From positions 124,001-188,000 of the forward strand of contig NZ_JAUSSG010000002.1 of the NCBI RefSeq assembly GCF_030812215.1: DNA of 64,000 nucleotides. Reading direction: 5' to 3'. Of this stretch, positions 19,390-29,942 are shown piece by piece. The notes beneath the pieces are model-generated. The model was not told where the DNA came from, ran no database searches, and saw only the letters and a list, made by a program, of their open reading frames with translations. The position numbers and the translations under genes are program-made. The first letter of the stretch is position 1. Every line of letters starts with the position of its first letter. The DNA comes from Variovorax boronicumulans (GTDB taxonomy: Bacteria > Pseudomonadota > Gammaproteobacteria > Burkholderiales > Burkholderiaceae_C).

Positions 19390-20112
19390 TCAGGCCGCCT
19401 GCTCGACCGTCGAGACGGGCGTTTTCTCGTTGAGCGACACGCGCCCGGCCTCGATGGTGATGCGGCGCTCGCAACGCGATGCAATGCCGCGGTCGTGGGT
19501 GACCAGCACCAGCGTCGTGCCGAGTTCGCGGTTGAGGTCGAACATCAGCTTCATCACCTGCTCGCCGGTCGCGAAGTCGAGGCTGCCGGTGGGTTCGTCG
19601 GCCAGGAGCAGGGCCGGCTGGACCACGAAGGCCCGCGCCAGCGCCACGCGCTGCTGCTCGCCGCCCGAGAGCACCTTGGGGTAGTGGCCCAGGCGCTGGC
19701 CGAGGCCGACGCGGCCGAGCATCTCGGTGGCCGCCTTGCGCGCGTCCTTGCGGTTGGCCAGCTCCAGCGGCAGCATCACGTTTTCGAGTGCGCTCAGGTT
19801 GCCCAGCAGCTGGAAGCTCTGGAACACGAAGCCCACGCGCTGGGCGCGCAGGGCGGCACGTTCGTCCTCGTCGATGGCGAAGATGTCGTCGCCCGCAAGC
19901 TTGACCGTGCCGCGCGTGGGCGTATCGAGCCCCGCGATGATCGACAGCAAGGTGCTCTTGCCGGAGCCCGAGGCGCCGACGATGGCGGCGGTTTCCCGCG
20001 CGCCGAGGGTGAAATGGATGTCCTGCAGAATGTCCAGCGTGCCGGTCGAATCGGTGACGGACTTGAAGACATGCTCGACGGCGACAATGGCATCAGACGG
20101 GGGTTGGGACAT
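19390..20112 (-). CDS. ybbA: ABC transporter ATP-binding protein, YbbA/LolD-like
   Basis: 240 residues with Walker A GASGSGKST, Q-loop FVFQSFQLL, signature LSGGEQQR, Walker B LLLADEPT and the switch His (VTHDRG). It is closest in type to YbbA/LolD/MacB ATPases. As in E. coli it is divergent from a TesA-like esterase gene. There, ybbA is followed by the permease gene ybbP, which is absent here: the next gene encodes the L7/L12-like membrane protein. Start 20112 is 15 bases from the divergent start. Confidence 0.9.
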   Translation of the reverse strand: MSQPPSDAIVAVEHVFKSVTDSTGTLDILQDIHFTLGARETAAIVGASGSGKSTLLSIIAGLDTPTRGTVKLAGDDIFAIDEDERAALRAQRVGFVFQSFQLLGNLSALENVMLPLELANRKDARKAATEMLGRVGLGQRLGHYPKVLSGGEQQRVALARAFVVQPALLLADEPTGSLDFATGEQVMKLMFDLNRELGTTLVLVTHDRGIASRCERRITIEAGRVSLNEKTPVSTVEQAA

Positions 20113-20127
20113 GGAAAGGCTTTGGTT

Positions 20128-20781
20128 TTGAATCGACGTGACTTTATCTTGACCACCGCCGCGCTAGGCAGCGCGGGGGCATGGACGGCCGCAGCGCAGG
20201 CCCAGACGTCCACGACCGGCAAGCCGGTCATCCTGGTGCTGGGCGATTCGCTGAGCGCAGAGTACGGCTTGAAGCGCGGCGAAGGCTGGGTACCCTTGCT
20301 GGAAAAAAGGCTTGCCCAGCAGAAGATCGCGGCCACCGTGGTCAATGCCAGCATCAGCGGCGACACCAGCTCCGGCGGACGCGCCCGCTTCCCGGCCCTG
20401 CTCGCGCAGCACAAGCCCAGCCACGTGGTGCTGGAACTCGGTGCCAACGACGCGCTGCGCGGCCTCCCGCTCTCGGACACCGAGAGCAACCTGCTGCAGA
20501 TCACCAAGGCCGCGCAGGCCGCCGGCGCGAAGGTGCTGATCGTCGGCATCCAGGTGCCGCCGAACTACGGCGGCGACTACACGCGGCGCTTCGAGGCGGT
20601 GTTCTCCAAGGTGGCCAGCGCGACCAAGTCGGCGCTCGTGCCTTTCCTGCTCAAGGGCGTGGCCGATGCGCCGAACGCGATGTCGCTGTTCCAGGCCGAC
20701 CGCATCCATCCGACGGCCGTGGCGCAACCGCAGTTGCTCGACAACGTCTGGCCCGAACTGCGCAAGCTGCTGCCGAAGTAA
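20128..20781 (+). CDS. tesA: Arylesterase/thioesterase, TesA-like GDSL hydrolase with Tat signal
   Basis: 217 residues of the SGNH/GDSL family: Ser41 in LVLGDSLSAEYG, Gly and Asn of GAND, and the Asp191/His194 dyad in DRIHP. The N-terminus reads NRRDFILTT followed by a hydrophobic stretch and AQA, a twin-arginine export signal. That implies a periplasmic enzyme folded before export. No ATG is available. The TTG at 20128 has GGAAAGG eight bases upstream. The frame upstream is only antisense to ybbA. Confidence 0.87.
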   Translation: MNRRDFILTTAALGSAGAWTAAAQAQTSTTGKPVILVLGDSLSAEYGLKRGEGWVPLLEKRLAQQKIAATVVNASISGDTSSGGRARFPALLAQHKPSHVVLELGANDALRGLPLSDTESNLLQITKAAQAAGAKVLIVGIQVPPNYGGDYTRRFEAVFSKVASATKSALVPFLLKGVADAPNAMSLFQADRIHPTAVAQPQLLDNVWPELRKLLPK

Positions 20782-20798
20782 CCCGCGGTGCGGCCGAA

Positions 20799-20836
20799 AA
20801 AAAGCCGCCGCAGGCAGAGGCCTGCGGCGGCTTTTT
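20799..20836. terminator. Bidirectional rho-independent terminator
   Basis: A 16-bp perfect inverted repeat: AAAAAGCCGCCGCAGG, loop CAGAGG, and the complement ending in CTTTTT. The GC-rich stem with T-runs on both strands terminates the arylesterase gene (ends 20781) and the convergent small gene (ends 20859). Confidence 0.9.
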
Positions 20837-20858
20837 CGATGGGAACGCCAGGAGCGGA

Positions 20859-21062
20859 TCAACCGTTCTTGGTGGGCAACTCGGGCACCGTGGGGGGATC
20901 GCGTTCGAGCGATGCCACGTCGGTTTCCGGGTCTCCGGGAGCCAGTCCGTCGCTGCTCGGGCTGAGTTTGCGATTCGCCTTTTCCCGAAGCTTTTCTTCC
21001 TTTTTCTTCTTCTTGGCCAGCTCTTTCTGGCGCTTCTCGTAGCCGTAATTTGGTGTTGCCAC
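20859..21062 (-). CDS. Small Lys-rich hypothetical protein
   Basis: 67 residues: NYGYEKRQKELAKKKKKEEKLREK forms a highly charged helix, followed by a Ser/Pro/Asp tail. The GTG at 21062 has a strong AAGGAGAAG site, which selects it over a frame reaching 21089. The gene ends at a clear terminator and begins below a 33-bp imperfect palindrome, so it looks like an independent unit. No function is known. The basic helix could bind RNA or acidic surfaces. Confidence 0.75.
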   Translation of the reverse strand: MATPNYGYEKRQKELAKKKKKEEKLREKANRKLSPSSDGLAPGDPETDVASLERDPPTVPELPTKNG

Positions 21063-21074
21063 TGCTTCTCCTTG

Positions 21075-21107
21075 AGGCGAGACAGTCACGGTGACTGTGC
21101 GTCGCCT
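21075..21107. promoter_or_regulatory. Palindrome ahead of the small Lys-rich gene
   Basis: ACAGTCAC and GTGACTGT (21082-21089 and 21091-21098) are perfect arms around one G, framed by AGGCGA (21075-21080) and TCGCCT (21102-21107). It lies immediately upstream of the ribosome-binding site of the gene starting at 21062. It may be an operator or a 5'-leader hairpin. No T-run follows, so it is not a standard terminator. Confidence 0.5.
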
Positions 21108-21231
21108 ACTGTAAGCGATAACGGTGCAGTCTCAAGGCGTGGCGCCGGGTGCGGTTTCGAACTCGAACACACCTTGCAAACCGAGGTAGCGCTGGGGCAT
21201 GAACCAGGTCGCCAAGTGCGCGCAGCGGGTC

Positions 21232-22425
21232 CTACATCTGCACCAGTGCCTGCTGCAAGTCGGCGCGCAGGTCGTCGACGTCTTCCAGCCCGATCGAGAA
21301 GCGCACCAGCGTGCCCTTGTAGGGCCAGCGCGCCACGCTCGCGTCGCGCATCAGGCCGATGTCGTAGGGCACCACCAGGCTGATCGGCCCGCCCCACGAA
21401 TAGCCGAGGCGGAAGAGCTTCAGGCTGTCGCAGAAACGGTCGACCTGCTCGGTGCTGTAGCGCTCGTCGAACACCACCGAGAACAGGCCCGCGGCCAGGT
21501 CGGTGGCCCCGCAGAGCGCGCGCCAGTTGGCGTGGCCGGGCGAATCTTCGAGCGCGGGGTGCAGCACCTGCACGATCTCCTCGCAGCCGTTGAGCCAACC
21601 GGCCAGTTCACGCGCCGCGCGGTCGTGCGCCGCATAGCGCAGGCCGATGCTCGGCAGCGAGCGCAGCAGGGTCTCCACGTCGCCCACGCCGGCGCCGAAG
21701 CCGATGCGCATGTGCGCGAGCTTGAGCGCGCGGTGCAGCCGCTCGTCGTTGGTGACCACGCTGCCCATCAGCACGTCGCCGCCGCCGCTGGGGTACTTGG
21801 TGAGCGCATGCACCGAGATGTCCACGCCCTGCCCCGTGCCGTTGAAGTCGAAGGGTGCGAAGGCAAGGCCCGCGCCCCAGGTGTTGTCCAACGCCGTCAC
21901 CACGCCGCGCGCGCGGCAGACGTCCACGAGCGCGGGCAGGTTCGGAAACTCCATCGTGACCGAGCCCGCCGCCTCGACCCACACCAGCCGCGTGCGGTGC
22001 GAGATCTTGGCCTCCAGGTCGGCAGGGTTCATCGCGTCGTACAGGCGGTGGGTGATGCCGAAGTTGGCGAGCTCGCCCGTGGCCAGCGCCTTGTTGGGGC
22101 CGTAGGCGTTGTCGGGGATCAGCACCTCGTCGCCGGTCTTGAGGAACGCGAACGAGACCAGCGAGATGGCCGCCAGGCCGCTAGGCACCAGCAGGCATTC
22201 GGTGCCGCCTTCGAGCGTGGCCAGGCGCTCCTCGAGCGTGAACGTGGTCGGCGTGCCGTGCAGGCCGTAGGTGTAGCCGGCCTTGGTCTTCCAGTCGCGC
22301 GCCCGCATGGCGGCCACGTCGGCAAAAAAGACGGTCGATGCCTTGAACACGCCGGGCTGCGGCGCGGCGAAGGTGGCCGGCGGGGTATAGGGATGGTGGA
22401 TCAGGGTCGTCGAAGGCTTGCTCAT
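21232..22425 (-). CDS. metC: Cystathionine beta-lyase
   Basis: 397 residues of the Cys/Met-metabolism PLP family. The Schiff-base lysine is Lys210 in SVHALTKYPSGGGDVLMG. Asp180 (ALDNTW) binds the pyridine nitrogen, and the YTYGLHGTPT motif (51-60) provides the phosphate-binding tyrosine of the neighbouring subunit. The motif context fits cystathionine beta-lyase (cystathionine to homocysteine, pyruvate and ammonia). Other family activities are possible. It is divergent from an AraC-type regulator gene, with 190 bases between the starts. Confidence 0.88.
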   Translation of the reverse strand: MSKPSTTLIHHPYTPPATFAAPQPGVFKASTVFFADVAAMRARDWKTKAGYTYGLHGTPTTFTLEERLATLEGGTECLLVPSGLAAISLVSFAFLKTGDEVLIPDNAYGPNKALATGELANFGITHRLYDAMNPADLEAKISHRTRLVWVEAAGSVTMEFPNLPALVDVCRARGVVTALDNTWGAGLAFAPFDFNGTGQGVDISVHALTKYPSGGGDVLMGSVVTNDERLHRALKLAHMRIGFGAGVGDVETLLRSLPSIGLRYAAHDRAARELAGWLNGCEEIVQVLHPALEDSPGHANWRALCGATDLAAGLFSVVFDERYSTEQVDRFCDSLKLFRLGYSWGGPISLVVPYDIGLMRDASVARWPYKGTLVRFSIGLEDVDDLRADLQQALVQM

Positions 22426-22431
22426 GTGCCG

Positions 22432-22551
22432 ATGCTAGCGCGCCCGTCACATGCGCGCGAAGCCATTGGCGCGGACTTCGATACCATCGTCAGGACCTAT
22501 GGGTTCGTCGATGTGGACATCGAGGACGTGATCGCCACGCGTGACTGGTAA
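22432..22551 (+). other. Coding-like open frame between metC and AraC gene
   Basis: An ATG at 22432 opens 39 codons ending at TAA 22551. The last 28 codons have strong G/C third positions and an acidic, protein-like composition (VDVDIEDVIATRDW at the end), unlike the flanking non-coding bases. No ribosome-binding site is visible and the frame is open upstream antisense to metC. It could be the tail of a lost gene, a small protein, or chance. Confidence 0.25.
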
Positions 22552-22615
22552 GCCCGGCGGGGCCATCGCACAATCGCCCAATGGGCCACAGCCTGTTCCA
22601 ACCGGGGTTCGCGGC

Positions 22616-23482
22616 ATGCAACTGACGCGCTGCCCTCCTCCCCATCTGCAGCCATTCATCAAGCTGCTGTGGGCCTCGGCACCCGAAGGCACGCCGACCG
22701 AACGGCCGGGCGCGCGCGAGCATGTGCTGCCCACCGGCGGGATGCATCTGGTGTTCCGCCTGTCGGGCCCTCCGCTGAAACTATTCGGCGGTCCCGGTGA
22801 TGCACGCGGCCAGACCTGCGGCTACGCGATCGTCGGCGGCGCGCGCGCCGCCTCCTACATGCGCGACGTCTCGGTGGCCGCACGCTCCGTCGGCGCACAG
22901 CTTCAGCCCGGCGCCGCCCGCGCCCTGCTCGGCGCGCCCGAGGACGCATTGGCCGGCCAGCACACGCCGCTCGACGCGCTCTGGGGCGCGCGGCAGACCG
23001 AGGCCGCGCTCGAACAGGTTCACGCTGCGGGCGACCTCGAAAGACAGCTGAACGTCTTCGAAGCCCTGCTCGCCCAGCGTGTCATCGACTCGCTCGGCGC
23101 CGGCCTGCATGGGCTGCATCCGGCCATCGCCGCAACACTCGGACCGCTGGCCCACGAGAACCCTTCGATCACCGGGCTGGTGACGCGCAGCGGCTACAGC
23201 CACCGCCGCTTCATCGCGCTCTTTCGCGGCGCGATCGGCCTCAGCCCCAAGGAGTACGCACGCGTGATGCGCTTCGACCGCGCGCTGGCGCTGGCAGGCG
23301 ACCCCACGCAAAGCTGGGCCGAGATTGCGCTGACTGCCGGCTACAGCGACCAGGCGCACCTGAGCCGCGAGTTCTCCGCGCTGGCAGGCATGTCGCCGCA
23401 GGCCTGGCGTCGGACCGGGGCCACGTCGCCGCGGCATGTGCCCGCGGGCACGGTCACAGGTCAAATTCGTTCAAGACGCTAG
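22616..23482 (+). CDS. AraC-type transcriptional regulator
   Basis: 288 residues. The N-terminal sensor (PHLQPFIKLLWASAP...EHVLPTGGMHLVFRL) resembles the DUF6597 module found in AraC-like proteins. The C-terminal HTH_18 pair spans about residues 190-270, with GYSHRRFIALFRGAIGLSPKEYARVMRF and the second helix set WAEIALTAGYSDQAHLSREF. Start 22616 begins the conserved part. An earlier ATG at 22541 is possible. The VOC protein gene 63 bases downstream on the same strand is the likely partner. Confidence 0.87.
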   Translation: MQLTRCPPPHLQPFIKLLWASAPEGTPTERPGAREHVLPTGGMHLVFRLSGPPLKLFGGPGDARGQTCGYAIVGGARAASYMRDVSVAARSVGAQLQPGAARALLGAPEDALAGQHTPLDALWGARQTEAALEQVHAAGDLERQLNVFEALLAQRVIDSLGAGLHGLHPAIAATLGPLAHENPSITGLVTRSGYSHRRFIALFRGAIGLSPKEYARVMRFDRALALAGDPTQSWAEIALTAGYSDQAHLSREFSALAGMSPQAWRRTGATSPRHVPAGTVTGQIRSRR

Positions 23483-23545
23483 CGGCGTGGCGGCCCAGAA
23501 TCGGCGCCACGACAACGGCTTTCCTCTTCTCGAAAGGCAACCATC

Positions 23546-24010
23546 ATGGCGATCCACGAACTGTTTCCGTACCTCTGTGTCGACGATGCCGGCGCGGCCA
23601 TCGACTTCTATTGCGAGGTGTTCGAAGTGAAGGAAATTTTTCGCCTCACCGAGCCCAGCGGGCGCATCGGCCACGCGGAACTGGACTTCCACAACGGCGC
23701 GATCCTGATGATTTCGGACGAGTTCGCCGAGTACAACATCCGCAGCGCCAAGACGCTGGGCGGCAGCGCGGTGACGCTGCACCTGCACGTGGACGATGCG
23801 GATGCGGTGGTCGCGCGGGCCGTGGCGGCCGGCGCAACGCTGGACATGGCGCCGCAGGACCAGTTCTACGGTGAGCGCTCTGGGGTGTTTCGCGACCCCT
23901 TCGGCCACCGCTGGAACGTGGGCCACAGCATCGAAAAACTGACGCCGGAAGAAATGCAGCGGCGCTACACCGCGATGCTCACTTCCGGCGACGGGTCGTG
24001 CAAGACCTGA
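23546..24010 (+). CDS. VOC family protein (PhnB/glyoxalase-like)
   Basis: 154 residues forming one vicinal-oxygen-chelate module pair: FPYLCVDDAGAAIDFYCEVF, GHAELDFHNGAILMISDE, TLHLHVDDADAVVARAVAAGA and the RDPFGHRWNVG end. This is the PhnB-type layout. Potential metal ligands (His, Glu) are partly present, and the enzymatic role is unknown. AAAGG precedes the start. The stop abuts that of the convergent phosphoribosyltransferase gene in TGATCA. Confidence 0.87.
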   Translation: MAIHELFPYLCVDDAGAAIDFYCEVFEVKEIFRLTEPSGRIGHAELDFHNGAILMISDEFAEYNIRSAKTLGGSAVTLHLHVDDADAVVARAVAAGATLDMAPQDQFYGERSGVFRDPFGHRWNVGHSIEKLTPEEMQRRYTAMLTSGDGSCKT

Positions 24011-24535
24011 TCAGACCGACCACTTCTCCAGCAGCTTCTCGGCGCCGAGCGAGTCGTAGCCCTCGAAGGGCTGGTGGATCCAGGGGTTGGTCGCCAGGTA
24101 CTCGACCGAGTAATCGGGCGTGAAGGTCGACAGCGCCTTGGTCCAGATCACCGCGCTGCGCAGCTCGGTGATCGGCTTGTAGTTGTTGCGCAGCATGTCC
24201 ATCACGGCATGCAGCGTGTGGCCAGAGTCGGCCAGGTCGTCCACCAGCAGCACCTTGCCGGCGATCTCGCCCTTGGGCGTGGTGATGAAGCGGGCGATGT
24301 CCAGGTGGCCCTGCACCGTGCCGGCATCGGCGCGGTAAGAGCTGGTCGACATGATCGCCAACGGCTTGTCGAAGATGCGCGAGAGCACGTCGCCCGGCCG
24401 CATGCCGCCGCGCGCGAGGCACAGGATGGTGTCGAACTCCCAGCCCGACTGGTGCACCTTGATCGCGAGCTTCTCGATCAGGTTGTGGTACTCGTCGTAG
24501 CTGACGTAGAGATGTTTGCCGTCTTCGGTCAACAT
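24011..24535 (-). CDS. Phosphoribosyltransferase (purine salvage type)
   Basis: 174 residues. The type-I PRTase fold shows the PRPP-binding loop VLLVDDLADSGHT (about residues 95-107) and the LCLARGGMRPGDVLSR loop. The family probably salvages hypoxanthine, guanine or xanthine, but specificity is not readable. GAGGAA lies upstream. The gene follows purA by 16 bases and is the last of the long minus-strand array, consistent with purine metabolism. Confidence 0.9.
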   Translation of the reverse strand: MLTEDGKHLYVSYDEYHNLIEKLAIKVHQSGWEFDTILCLARGGMRPGDVLSRIFDKPLAIMSTSSYRADAGTVQGHLDIARFITTPKGEIAGKVLLVDDLADSGHTLHAVMDMLRNNYKPITELRSAVIWTKALSTFTPDYSVEYLATNPWIHQPFEGYDSLGAEKLLEKWSV

Positions 24536-24551
24536 GGGTTCGGGTTCCTCT

Positions 24552-27066
<2,515 letters not shown>

Positions 27067-27113
27067 GGGGATCGGGGGCGTGGTTAAACCGGGATTCTAC
27101 CGGGACCGCGCCC

Positions 27114-27378
27114 AGGGTCTGGCGCCAATTGAACGCCTGCGCGCTGGTCCCGCCATGCGGTGGGGGTGCGAAGGGTGGCTTGCCCATGGCCACCCATGGG
27201 CAAGCCAGCCGCCAAAGCACACGCCGTATGGCGGGGCCAGCCCGGAGGGAGACCCTGCTGCGCGACGCATTGCGGCGTTGCCCTTCGCTTGCGTAGCTGT
27301 GCTATGCGGCACTCAGGGCACCTTGCACTGCACCGCGCAGCAGGGTATCGCGCAGGCGTTCAATTGGCGCCAGACCCT
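27114..27378. repeat. 265-bp palindromic element with 30-bp perfect terminal inverted repeats
   Basis: The 30 bases at 27114-27143 are repeated perfectly in inverted orientation at 27349-27378. Between them lie two further palindromic blocks. The first is 27143-27241, about 47-base imperfect arms with a perfect 14-bp core (27176-27189 with 27194-27207). The second is 27252-27346, closed by a 13-bp perfect stem (27252-27264 with 27334-27346). Almost every base can pair in a three-way junction. No open frame looks coding. The shape suggests a MITE-like or structured dispersed repeat, though no target-site duplication is evident. This also describes the 310-base gap between the hisZ and DUF2065 genes. 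Confidence 0.75.
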
Positions 27379-27565
27379 AAGCCAAAACCCAAAGTAGTAC
27401 CAAGCCCAGCAAGATGCTGCAAAGACCGAAGAAACGGAGCTGACCGTCGCGCAGCTGCATCAGCTGCCCGAAGCCGCGCCGCCAACCTCCCGGTGACACG
27501 AAGGGCAGGATGCCTTCGATCACCAGGACGAGCGCCAGCGCGCTCCAGAAGGTCTCGGCGCTCAC
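27377..27565 (-). CDS. DUF2065 family small membrane protein (YjeT-like)
   Basis: 62 residues, two membrane helices (about 6-24 and 44-61) with the family motif LVLVIEGILPFVSPGGWRR. YjeT-like genes lie next to hflK-hflC in many proteobacteria, as here. The function is unknown. The TAG stop uses the outermost two bases of the adjacent palindromic element. Confidence 0.88.
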   Translation of the reverse strand: MSAETFWSALALVLVIEGILPFVSPGGWRRGFGQLMQLRDGQLRFFGLCSILLGLVLLWVLA

Positions 27566-27580
27566 TGAACCTGAAACGGA

Positions 27581-28480
27581 TCAGCGGCGGGGTGCGTTGC
27601 CCGCGGAGCCGGAGCCCTGCATGGCACGGAAGAAGTCGGACGACGGGTCGACCACCAGCACGTCGCTCTTCTTGTTGAAGCTCTGCTTGTAGGCCTCGAG
27701 GCTGCGATAGAACTGCGCGAACTGCGGATCGCGGCCGAAGGCCTCACTGTATGCGGAGGCGGCTTGTGCGTCGCCCTCGCCCTTGATCTTCTGGGCATCG
27801 CGGTAGGCGTTCGCCACGATCACTTCGCGCTGGCGGTCGGCGTCGGCGCGGATCTTTTCGCCTTCGGCCGTACCGGTCGAACGCAGTTCGTTGGCCACGC
27901 GCTTGCGCTCGGCTTCCATGCGGCGGTAGACCGATTCGGTGATCGCTTCCACGTAGTCCACGCGTGTGATGCGCACGTCGACCACATCGACGCCCCAGGG
28001 CTTGCTGCCCTTCACCACGGCCAGCACTTCGCGCTGCACATCGGCCATCAAGGCTTCGCGACGCACCGAGATCAGGTCGCGCACGGTGCGCTTGTTGATG
28101 TTTTCCTGGAACGCATTGCGCACCACGCGGTTCAGCTGCATGGCACCCGCGTTCTCGTCGAGACCGACGTTGCGGATGTAGGCCTGCGGATCGCTGATGC
28201 GCCAGCGCACGTACCAATCGATCACCACGCGCTGCTTTTCAGCCGTGAGCATGGGCTCGGTGTCGATGCTCGACAGCGTCAGGAGGCGCTTGTCGATGTA
28301 CGACACGTTCTGGAACGGCGGCGGCAACTTGAAGTTGAGGCCGGGCTCGGTGATGACGCTCTTGATCTGGCCGAGGGCGTAGACCACGCCGAACTGGCGC
28401 TGGTCGACCACGAAAAGGGTCGAGCTCAGCAGCACGAGCAAGACGAGGATCGACGAGGCGATGAATCCGATTCTGTTCAT
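27581..28480 (-). CDS. hflC: FtsH protease modulator HflC
   Basis: 299 residues. One N-terminal membrane helix (5-22) is followed by a band-7/SPFH domain (DQRQFGVVYALGQIKSVITEPGLNFKLP) and a coiled coil rich in Glu/Arg/Ala (MEAERKRVANELRSTG). With HflK it forms a periplasm-facing complex around the membrane protease FtsH. The start at 28480 gives the family N-terminus. A TTG seven codons earlier is less likely. It follows hflK by 17 bases. Confidence 0.96.
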   Translation of the reverse strand: MNRIGFIASSILVLLVLLSSTLFVVDQRQFGVVYALGQIKSVITEPGLNFKLPPPFQNVSYIDKRLLTLSSIDTEPMLTAEKQRVVIDWYVRWRISDPQAYIRNVGLDENAGAMQLNRVVRNAFQENINKRTVRDLISVRREALMADVQREVLAVVKGSKPWGVDVVDVRITRVDYVEAITESVYRRMEAERKRVANELRSTGTAEGEKIRADADRQREVIVANAYRDAQKIKGEGDAQAASAYSEAFGRDPQFAQFYRSLEAYKQSFNKKSDVLVVDPSSDFFRAMQGSGSAGNAPRR

Positions 28481-28497
28481 GTTCTTCTTGGCCTTTA

Positions 28498-29904
28498 TCA
28501 ACGCACGTCACGGTCACGCGAACGGCCATCGCGTCCACGGCTCTCGCCCGTGGGCGGTGCCACCGGAATCACCGATGACTGGGCTGGCGCGGTGCCGGCG
28601 ACGCTCGGGCTGGCGGCATCGACGGGTGTTGCCGCGGCACTGTTGCCGCTCATCTGCATGAGCTTGTCGAGAGGCAGGTACAGCAGGTTGGAGCCTTGCT
28701 TGGTATCGACGAGCACCTTGGTCGTGCTGGCGTAGATCTGCTGCATGGCGTCGGTGTACATGCGGTCGCGGGTGACCTGCGGCGCCTTCTGGTACTCGGC
28801 CAGCACCGCGCTGAAGCGGCCGGCGTCACCCTGGGCCTGCGCGACGATGCGCGCCTTGTAGGCCTCGGATTCTTCCTTCAGGCGCGACGCCGTACCGGTG
28901 GCGAGCGGCACCACGTTGTTGGCGTAGGCCTGCGCATCGTTCTTGGTGCGCTCGCGTTCCTGGCCGGCCTTGAGCACGTCGTCGAACGCAGCCTGCACCT
29001 GTTCGGGGGGACGAACGCCGCCCTGCTGCAGATTGATGCCGACGACTTCGACACCGATCTTGTAGCGGTCGAGGATGGTCTGCATCAGCGCGCGAACGCG
29101 CGGGGCGATCTGGTCGCGCTCTTCGGCGAGCGCGGCGTCCATCTTCATCTTGCCGACGACCTCGCGCACCGAGCTCTCGGCCACCTGCACGATGGTTTCG
29201 GACGGCGACTTGCTCTCGTAGAGCCAGGCACGCGCATCGCTCAGGCGGTATTGCACGGCGAACTTGATTTCGACGATGTTCTCGTCTTCGGTCAGCATCG
29301 CCGATTCGCGCAGGCCCGTGGAACGCACGATGGCGTCGCGGCCCACGTCGGTGGAACGGATCTGCGTGGTCACCACCACTTCGTGGCGCTGGATCGGGTA
29401 CGGCAGACGCCAGTTGAAGCCGGCGTTCACGGTCGACTTGTAGCGGCCGAACTGCGTGACCACCGCCTGCTGGCCTTCGTTCACGATGAAGAAGCCGGTG
29501 CCGAGCCAGATCAGGATCGCCACGGCAGCCACCAGGCCGAGGCCGAATCCTGCGTTTTTCATATCGGGCCTGTAGCCGTTGCCGCCACCGCCGCCGTTGT
29601 TGCCGCTGGGACGGTTGCCGCCACCCTTGCCACCGCCGAAGAAACCTCCAAGCTTGCGATTGAGGTCGCGCCAGAGTTCATCGAGGTCGGGTGGGCCCTG
29701 GTTGGGACCCTGGCCGCGGGGACGATTGCCGTTGTTGTTGCCCGAAGGCGGGGGCGTCGGTGCGCCCGGTGGATCGGCATCGGGCGGGCGGTTGCCGGCT
29801 GGGCGATCGCCGTTGGAGGACGACGGCTCGTCGCCGCGACCCCATCGGCCATCGTTCAGGTTGAACATGCCCAAAAACCCTCTCCGCGCTGGCTTTGCAT
29901 TCAT
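28498..29904 (-). CDS. hflK: FtsH protease modulator HflK
   Basis: About 468 residues. The cytoplasmic N-terminus of some 110 residues is very rich in Gly, Asn and Pro, with the LNLNDGRWGR-type opening. A membrane helix (about 118-138) and a band-7 domain (VNEGQQAVVTQFGRYKSTVNAGFNWRLP) follow. The C-terminal tail ends in alternating Arg-Asp residues. It partners HflC around FtsH. Starts at 29904 and at 29868 (better GGAGAGGG site) are both reasonable. Confidence 0.94.
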   Translation of the reverse strand: MNAKPARRGFLGMFNLNDGRWGRGDEPSSSNGDRPAGNRPPDADPPGAPTPPPSGNNNGNRPRGQGPNQGPPDLDELWRDLNRKLGGFFGGGKGGGNRPSGNNGGGGGNGYRPDMKNAGFGLGLVAAVAILIWLGTGFFIVNEGQQAVVTQFGRYKSTVNAGFNWRLPYPIQRHEVVVTTQIRSTDVGRDAIVRSTGLRESAMLTEDENIVEIKFAVQYRLSDARAWLYESKSPSETIVQVAESSVREVVGKMKMDAALAEERDQIAPRVRALMQTILDRYKIGVEVVGINLQQGGVRPPEQVQAAFDDVLKAGQERERTKNDAQAYANNVVPLATGTASRLKEESEAYKARIVAQAQGDAGRFSAVLAEYQKAPQVTRDRMYTDAMQQIYASTTKVLVDTKQGSNLLYLPLDKLMQMSGNSAAATPVDAASPSVAGTAPAQSSVIPVAPPTGESRGRDGRSRDRDVR

Positions 29905-29942
29905 TCGCTTCGTTCTCTTGTCAGTGGCGGGATTGTGCCCAA

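Noticed and set aside
19297..20127. N-terminal extension of the arylesterase frame
   Set aside because: The extension is antisense to ybbA. The Tat signal and the ribosome-binding site place the real start at 20128.
21132..21200. 22-codon minus-strand ORF after metC, protein-like in composition
   Set aside because: No ribosome-binding site, too short, and the bias is weaker than for the stretch at 22432-22551.
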